This document shows, in pieces, positions 60,523 to 64,000 of a DNA stretch of 64,000 nucleotides. The stretch is taken from contig NZ_JAPPRR010000001.1 in the NCBI RefSeq assembly GCF_026719705.1, positions 1,775,255 to 1,839,254 on the forward strand, written 5' to 3'. Below the pieces are notes generated by a model. That model was given only the letters and a program-made list of their open reading frames with translations. It made no database searches and was not told where the DNA came from. The translations under genes were made by a program, and so were the position numbers. Every line of letters starts with the position of its first letter. Within the stretch, counting starts at the first letter, position 1. Source of the DNA: Pseudokordiimonas caeni (GTDB lineage: Bacteria > Pseudomonadota > Alphaproteobacteria > Sphingomonadales > Kordiimonadaceae).

Positions 60523-62252
60523 CCGATGCATCCACCGACAAACCCGTCGCGTTCACGATATCCGCGAACGGCAGCCAGCTCGACAAAACGATCGAGGTCC
60601 GGTCGGTGCGCATCTGGCATGCGTTCAACCGGATCGGCCATGCCGAAATCCAGCTGCTGGACGATATCGATGCAAAGCCCCCCCTTCCGGCGACCACGAA
60701 TGCCGGCCTCAAGGTTGGCAGCAGCCTTGAAATCCAGATTGGCCGCGGGGACGACCTGCAAACCGCCTTCAAGGGCAGCATCACCCGCCTGCAGCTGAAA
60801 CTTGAGGACGGCGCCCCGTCCCTGACTGTCGAAGCCCGGGATGATGCCTTCAAAATGACACTCGTTCCGGTTACGAAACTTTTTGAAAAGGTCAAGGACA
60901 GCGATGTCGCCCAGACGGTCGCCAGGGCCTATGGCCTCTCCACCGACTTTACAGCGACAGACACGGAATATCCGATGCTGCTGCAACACCAGACCACCGA
61001 CTGGGACTTTCTGGTGGCGCGGCTGCAGCTTCAGTCGCAGGTTGTCTGGAGCGCCTTGGGCACGATCCAGTCGAAAAAGCCTTCGGCGACCGGCGGGGCC
61101 GCCATCAATGTAGCGCTCGACGAAGGTCTTCTGTCGTTCGAAGCCCGCATGGATGGCCGCGACCAGCTGGCCTCCACCGAGGCGCTGACATGGGACATGG
61201 AAAACCAGCAAAGTGTCAATTCCGACGGGACCGATCCCGGTGTGAAAGAGCAAGGCTCCATCACCGCCTCCAGCCTCGCTGCCGACATGAAGCCGGCCAT
61301 ATCAAAACTGACCGTCGGATATGGCGGGACGGTTGACGGCCCCGCAGCCCGCGCCGGCGCCATCCTCACCCAGAGCCGCCTCGCCAAGATCCAGGGCACA
61401 GCCCGCCTTGTCGGTCAGGCTGTGTCCCCCGGAGACACCCTTCAGCTGAAGGGTTTCAGTACCCTTTTCGACGGCGCGGCGCTGGTCTCGGCCGTGACGC
61501 ATATCCTTGCCGACGGCGGCTGGGAAACCATCGTTGAAACGGGGCTCGCCCGCGACTGGCTGATGGACCGGATCTATGACACTGGCGGCATCGAAAGAAT
61601 GCCGGAGCGGCTTCTGAAACAGTTGCACCTTGGCAAGGTCACCAAGATTTCCGAGGACCCGGAAGGCCTGTTCCGCGTGCAGGTCATGCTGCCTTTGGTC
61701 TATGGCGCCGAAGCACAACCCGTTTGGGCACGAGTTGCCATGCTGGCAGCCGGCAGTGACCGGGGCAGCTTCTTCATGCCGCATGTGGACGATGAGGTAC
61801 TTGTCGGGTTCGTCGGCGCAGACGCCGCCTCGCCTGTGGTTCTCGGCAAGCTTTACAGCAAGAACCGCGCGGCGCCTGTCACCCCTGCCGACGAGAATAA
61901 CTATGTTCAGGGCCTTTATACGAAAGCCGGCCTGAAGCTCGTTTTCAATGACGAGGACCCCGCCGTCACGCTCAGCACCAAGGGCGGACAATCGATCTGC
62001 CTCGACGACAAGGCGGGCTCGGTCACCATCAAGGATCAGAATGGCAACAGCCTGACCATGGATTCCGGTGGCATCAAGATGACAAGCGCCGCCGATCTCA
62101 CCGTGTCTGCCTCTGCGGGCACGTTCAAAGGGTCGGCAAGCAATGTGAATTTCGACGCATCGATGGAAATCAAGGGCAACGGTGGCCTTGGCGCACAATG
62201 GACAAGCGGCGCCAACACCGTGGTCAAGGGTGCCATCGTCCAGATCAACTAG
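60519..62252 (+). CDS. Spike / baseplate assembly protein V (VgrG-like, Afp8/Pvc8)
   Basis: 577 aa. gp27-like N-terminal half (RIWHAFNRIGHAEIQLLDD ... LEIQIGRGDDLQTAFKGSITRLQL ... LLQHQTTDWDFLVARLQLQ), then an OB-fold gp5-like part (LFRVQVMLPLVYGAEAQPVWARVAMLAAGSDRGSFFMPHVDDEVLVGFVGADAASPVVLG) and a C-terminal beta-helix-like repeat region. Forms the trimeric central spike under the tube. No extra effector domain is fused. Confidence 0.93.
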   Translation: MTDASTDKPVAFTISANGSQLDKTIEVRSVRIWHAFNRIGHAEIQLLDDIDAKPPLPATTNAGLKVGSSLEIQIGRGDDLQTAFKGSITRLQLKLEDGAPSLTVEARDDAFKMTLVPVTKLFEKVKDSDVAQTVARAYGLSTDFTATDTEYPMLLQHQTTDWDFLVARLQLQSQVVWSALGTIQSKKPSATGGAAINVALDEGLLSFEARMDGRDQLASTEALTWDMENQQSVNSDGTDPGVKEQGSITASSLAADMKPAISKLTVGYGGTVDGPAARAGAILTQSRLAKIQGTARLVGQAVSPGDTLQLKGFSTLFDGAALVSAVTHILADGGWETIVETGLARDWLMDRIYDTGGIERMPERLLKQLHLGKVTKISEDPEGLFRVQVMLPLVYGAEAQPVWARVAMLAAGSDRGSFFMPHVDDEVLVGFVGADAASPVVLGKLYSKNRAAPVTPADENNYVQGLYTKAGLKLVFNDEDPAVTLSTKGGQSICLDDKAGSVTIKDQNGNSLTMDSGGIKMTSAADLTVSASAGTFKGSASNVNFDASMEIKGNGGLGAQWTSGANTVVKGAIVQIN

Positions 62253-62263
62253 GGCCAGCAACC

Positions 62264-62674
62264 GTGAAGCAGGACATGAAATCCATCGTCGGTCAGGGCT
62301 GGGCTTTCCCGCCGACCTTCACCAGCACCGGGGCCGCCCCCCTGATGGTGACGCTGGAGCAAGATATTGTCCAAAGCCTGATCATCCTGCTGGGCACCAC
62401 GCCCGGCGAACGCCCGATGCGTCCTGATTACGGCTGTGACCTGCACCGCTATCTGTTCGAAGAACTGGACGACAGCCTGTGCCGCTATCTGCGCAACCTG
62501 ATCCAGATTGCCATCAACCGCTACGAACCCCGGATTGACCTCAACAGTGTTGAATACCGTGCAGACACCGCCATTGGCCTGATCGAATTCGACATTGTCT
62601 ATACGGTCCGCACGACCTCGAAGGTCGGCAACATTGTTTACCCGCTTTATCTTGAGGGAGGGCAGCCGGCATGA
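62264..62674 (+). CDS. gp25-like baseplate protein (Afp9/Pvc9)
   Basis: 136 aa. GQGWAFPPTFTSTGAAPLMVTLEQDIVQSLIILLGTTPGERPMRPDYGCDLHRYLFE is the gpW/gp25 hallmark, with the E-P-R-I motif later (NRYEPRIDLNSVEY). Inner baseplate wedge. GTG 62264 has AGGG nine bases upstream; ATG 62276 is an alternative. Stop overlaps the next ATG by 4 bp. No PAAR-tip gene (Afp10) lies between this gene and the next. Confidence 0.92.
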   Translation: MKQDMKSIVGQGWAFPPTFTSTGAAPLMVTLEQDIVQSLIILLGTTPGERPMRPDYGCDLHRYLFEELDDSLCRYLRNLIQIAINRYEPRIDLNSVEYRADTAIGLIEFDIVYTVRTTSKVGNIVYPLYLEGGQPA

Positions 62675-64000
62675 AAGGCGTCCCCACCCCTGTTTCAGCC
62701 GCGCGCCGTGACGCTTGGCCCGGCCTCAGCCGCCTGCATTTCGAACGCGAGGGCCCACGGCCCGATGCCGCGCCCCTTGAGGTGCGTGACCCCTGCTACC
62801 AGCTGGCGCGGATCATTCGCCTGGGCCGGGCCCTGCCCTTTTTTGACGACAACAACAGCCGCGTCGGTACCTGGTTCGATCGACTTTCGGAAGACCCTAC
62901 CGCCCGCCTCGCCCTCGTCGCGACCGAGCCGCCTTCTCGCTTCGAGGACGAGGCGAAACCCCTGCCCGCCGACTATCTGTCGCTCCTTGAAGATTGCATC
63001 GGCAGCGATGGCTGCTTTGACCCGACGACGCGGCGAACGGCTCTCGACCAGCGTGCCGACCGACTTATCGATCAGGCTGGTGCAAGGCTCGGAGTCCTGC
63101 AGGACTGGATCAACACCCGTGGCAATGACAATGGCTCGTCGGGCACCAATAGCCGCAAGGATGACCCCGAACGGCTGGCCGCTGAACTCGCCGCACTCCA
63201 CAAAGTCATCTTCTGGGGCGAGGCGCACCCCTTGCCGCAGTCGCTGCAGCGCTTTGCCGCCTCCCGGCTTCCCAAAGAATATGGCAGCCTCACCGGCATC
63301 ACAGCCCCCGACCAACGTCGCAGCGAGACGGCACGGCTGCTGCTTCAGTGCCTCGCCGCCATCGACGCCCTTGATGCAGGGGTCCGCAATATCGCTGTCG
63401 GGGAAGTCCGGACCCTGATCCAGAAAGGTGGGGCTGTCGCCCCTCACATCGCCCTCATTCTGGCTTTCATCGCCATGTATGACCGGGTAGCGGAAGAATT
63501 GAACGGGCTACCAGCACGCTACATGCATTATCTTTATCGCGACTGGCTCGGGCTCCGGCCCGCCGCACCTGTCGCTGACAAGGTGGATGTGGTGCTTGGC
63601 GCTACTGAAGATGCCGGTGGCAGCTATGTGCCGGCAGGGACGCGCTTCGAGGGCGGCACCACAGCAGCTGGCAAACCAATCCAGTATGCGCTGGCCGATC
63701 CGCTGTTTCTATCGACGGCCAAGCTTGTGGAAATCGAAAGCCTGTCGGTGGCACCCAACGCGCTCGGCACGCTCGAAGGCAACCGCATCGACCGGACGGC
63801 TGCCAAAACTGCCTGGCCCTTTCTCAGCACCGACCCGGAAGCAGATGAAACCGACCGGTTCGGCTTCATCCTCAGCGGCCGCCCGTTTAACCTGCCAGCA
63901 GGTCGTAAACAGATGACGGTCACGCTGAGCCTTGAGCCGGCTTCTGCGGCGGGAGCCCACCGCCTTGTCGATGTTTTTGCGCAAAACGGAGTAAGCGAGC
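62671..64000 (+). CDS. Large eCIS baseplate protein (Afp11/Pvc11-like), partial
   Basis: 443 codons from ATG 62671 without a stop to the window edge. No single motif is decisive, but the position directly after gp25, the size, and segments such as YMHYLYRDWLGLRPAAPVADKVDVVLGATEDAGGSYVPAGTRFEGG (the opening found in gpJ/gp6-like wedge proteins of eCIS) support Afp11/Pvc11. The C-terminal part is outside the window. Confidence 0.8.
   Translation, partial: MKGVPTPVSAARRDAWPGLSRLHFEREGPRPDAAPLEVRDPCYQLARIIRLGRALPFFDDNNSRVGTWFDRLSEDPTARLALVATEPPSRFEDEAKPLPADYLSLLEDCIGSDGCFDPTTRRTALDQRADRLIDQAGARLGVLQDWINTRGNDNGSSGTNSRKDDPERLAAELAALHKVIFWGEAHPLPQSLQRFAASRLPKEYGSLTGITAPDQRRSETARLLLQCLAAIDALDAGVRNIAVGEVRTLIQKGGAVAPHIALILAFIAMYDRVAEELNGLPARYMHYLYRDWLGLRPAAPVADKVDVVLGATEDAGGSYVPAGTRFEGGTTAAGKPIQYALADPLFLSTAKLVEIESLSVAPNALGTLEGNRIDRTAAKTAWPFLSTDPEADETDRFGFILSGRPFNLPAGRKQMTVTLSLEPASAAGAHRLVDVFAQNGVSE

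Overview
The window is a GC-rich, densely coded segment of a proteobacterial chromosome, most likely alphaproteobacterial. The evidence is a FixL-type heme-PAS kinase paired with an OmpR-type regulator and a FixK-like factor, a signalling style of TonB receptor common in sphingomonads and relatives, homospermidine synthase, and small stress proteins typical of that class. I cannot assign a genus.

The layout is modular. Four same-strand copies of a ~110 bp intergenic repeat (7767-7866, 21374-21484, 35249-35358, 53398-53506) carry a core identical to a tRNA 3' end (CCCGCTGCCGGCACCA) and separate five functionally coherent gene blocks. Block 1 (1-7.5 kb, all minus strand) is a catabolic operon: fumarylpyruvate-hydrolase-like protein, MFS transporter, ThDP 2-oxo acid decarboxylase-like enzyme, aldehyde dehydrogenase, kynureninase, and an Na+-coupled amino acid symporter that runs off the left edge. 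Block 2 (8-21.2 kb) is an envelope/stress set: HflK/HflC, two copies of a small two-gene module plus a third paralogue, a giant CheB-CheR-PAS-kinase-receiver-FixJ fusion, SYLF, PRC-barrel and DUF3309 proteins, and NhaA. Block 3 (21.5-35.2 kb) looks like uptake and hydrolysis of plant phenolic esters/glycosides: carboxylesterase, GH3 beta-glucosidase, LysR, CaiB CoA-transferase, serine hydrolase, TonB receptor, CitMHS transporter and tannase/feruloyl esterase, with an identical 21-bp element in front of two of its operons.

Block 4 (36-53.2 kb) is a low-oxygen persistence island. A hybrid FixL with the heme-ligand motif, an OmpR-type regulator and a FixK/Fnr-type regulator sit together; a 10-bp-periodic GTAACA repeat lies upstream of the FixK-like gene; and six FNR/FixK boxes (TTGAT-N4-ATCAA type) lie in front of the other transcription units. 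The effectors are erythromycin-esterase-like, phosphoribosyltransferase, host-attachment (baeRF-like), archaeal-type FBP aldolase/phosphatase, CBS protein, PEBP, hibernation factor fused to a cold-shock domain, dienelactone-hydrolase-like protein, PEP synthase, two Hsp20s and several small unknowns. The list overlaps strikingly with the Mycobacterium tuberculosis DosR regulon.

Block 5 (53.7 kb to the right edge) is the start of an extracellular contractile injection system (eCIS/Afp/PVC type): a pseudo-receiver-LytTR regulator, Pvc16-like cap protein, an unknown protein, one sheath, two tubes, DUF5908, Afp7-like protein, spike, gp25 and a large baseplate protein cut by the window end. No integrase, transposase, rRNA, complete tRNA or CRISPR array was seen. 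Start codons were chosen from Shine-Dalgarno position and family N-termini, so several genes are shorter than their maximal open frames.
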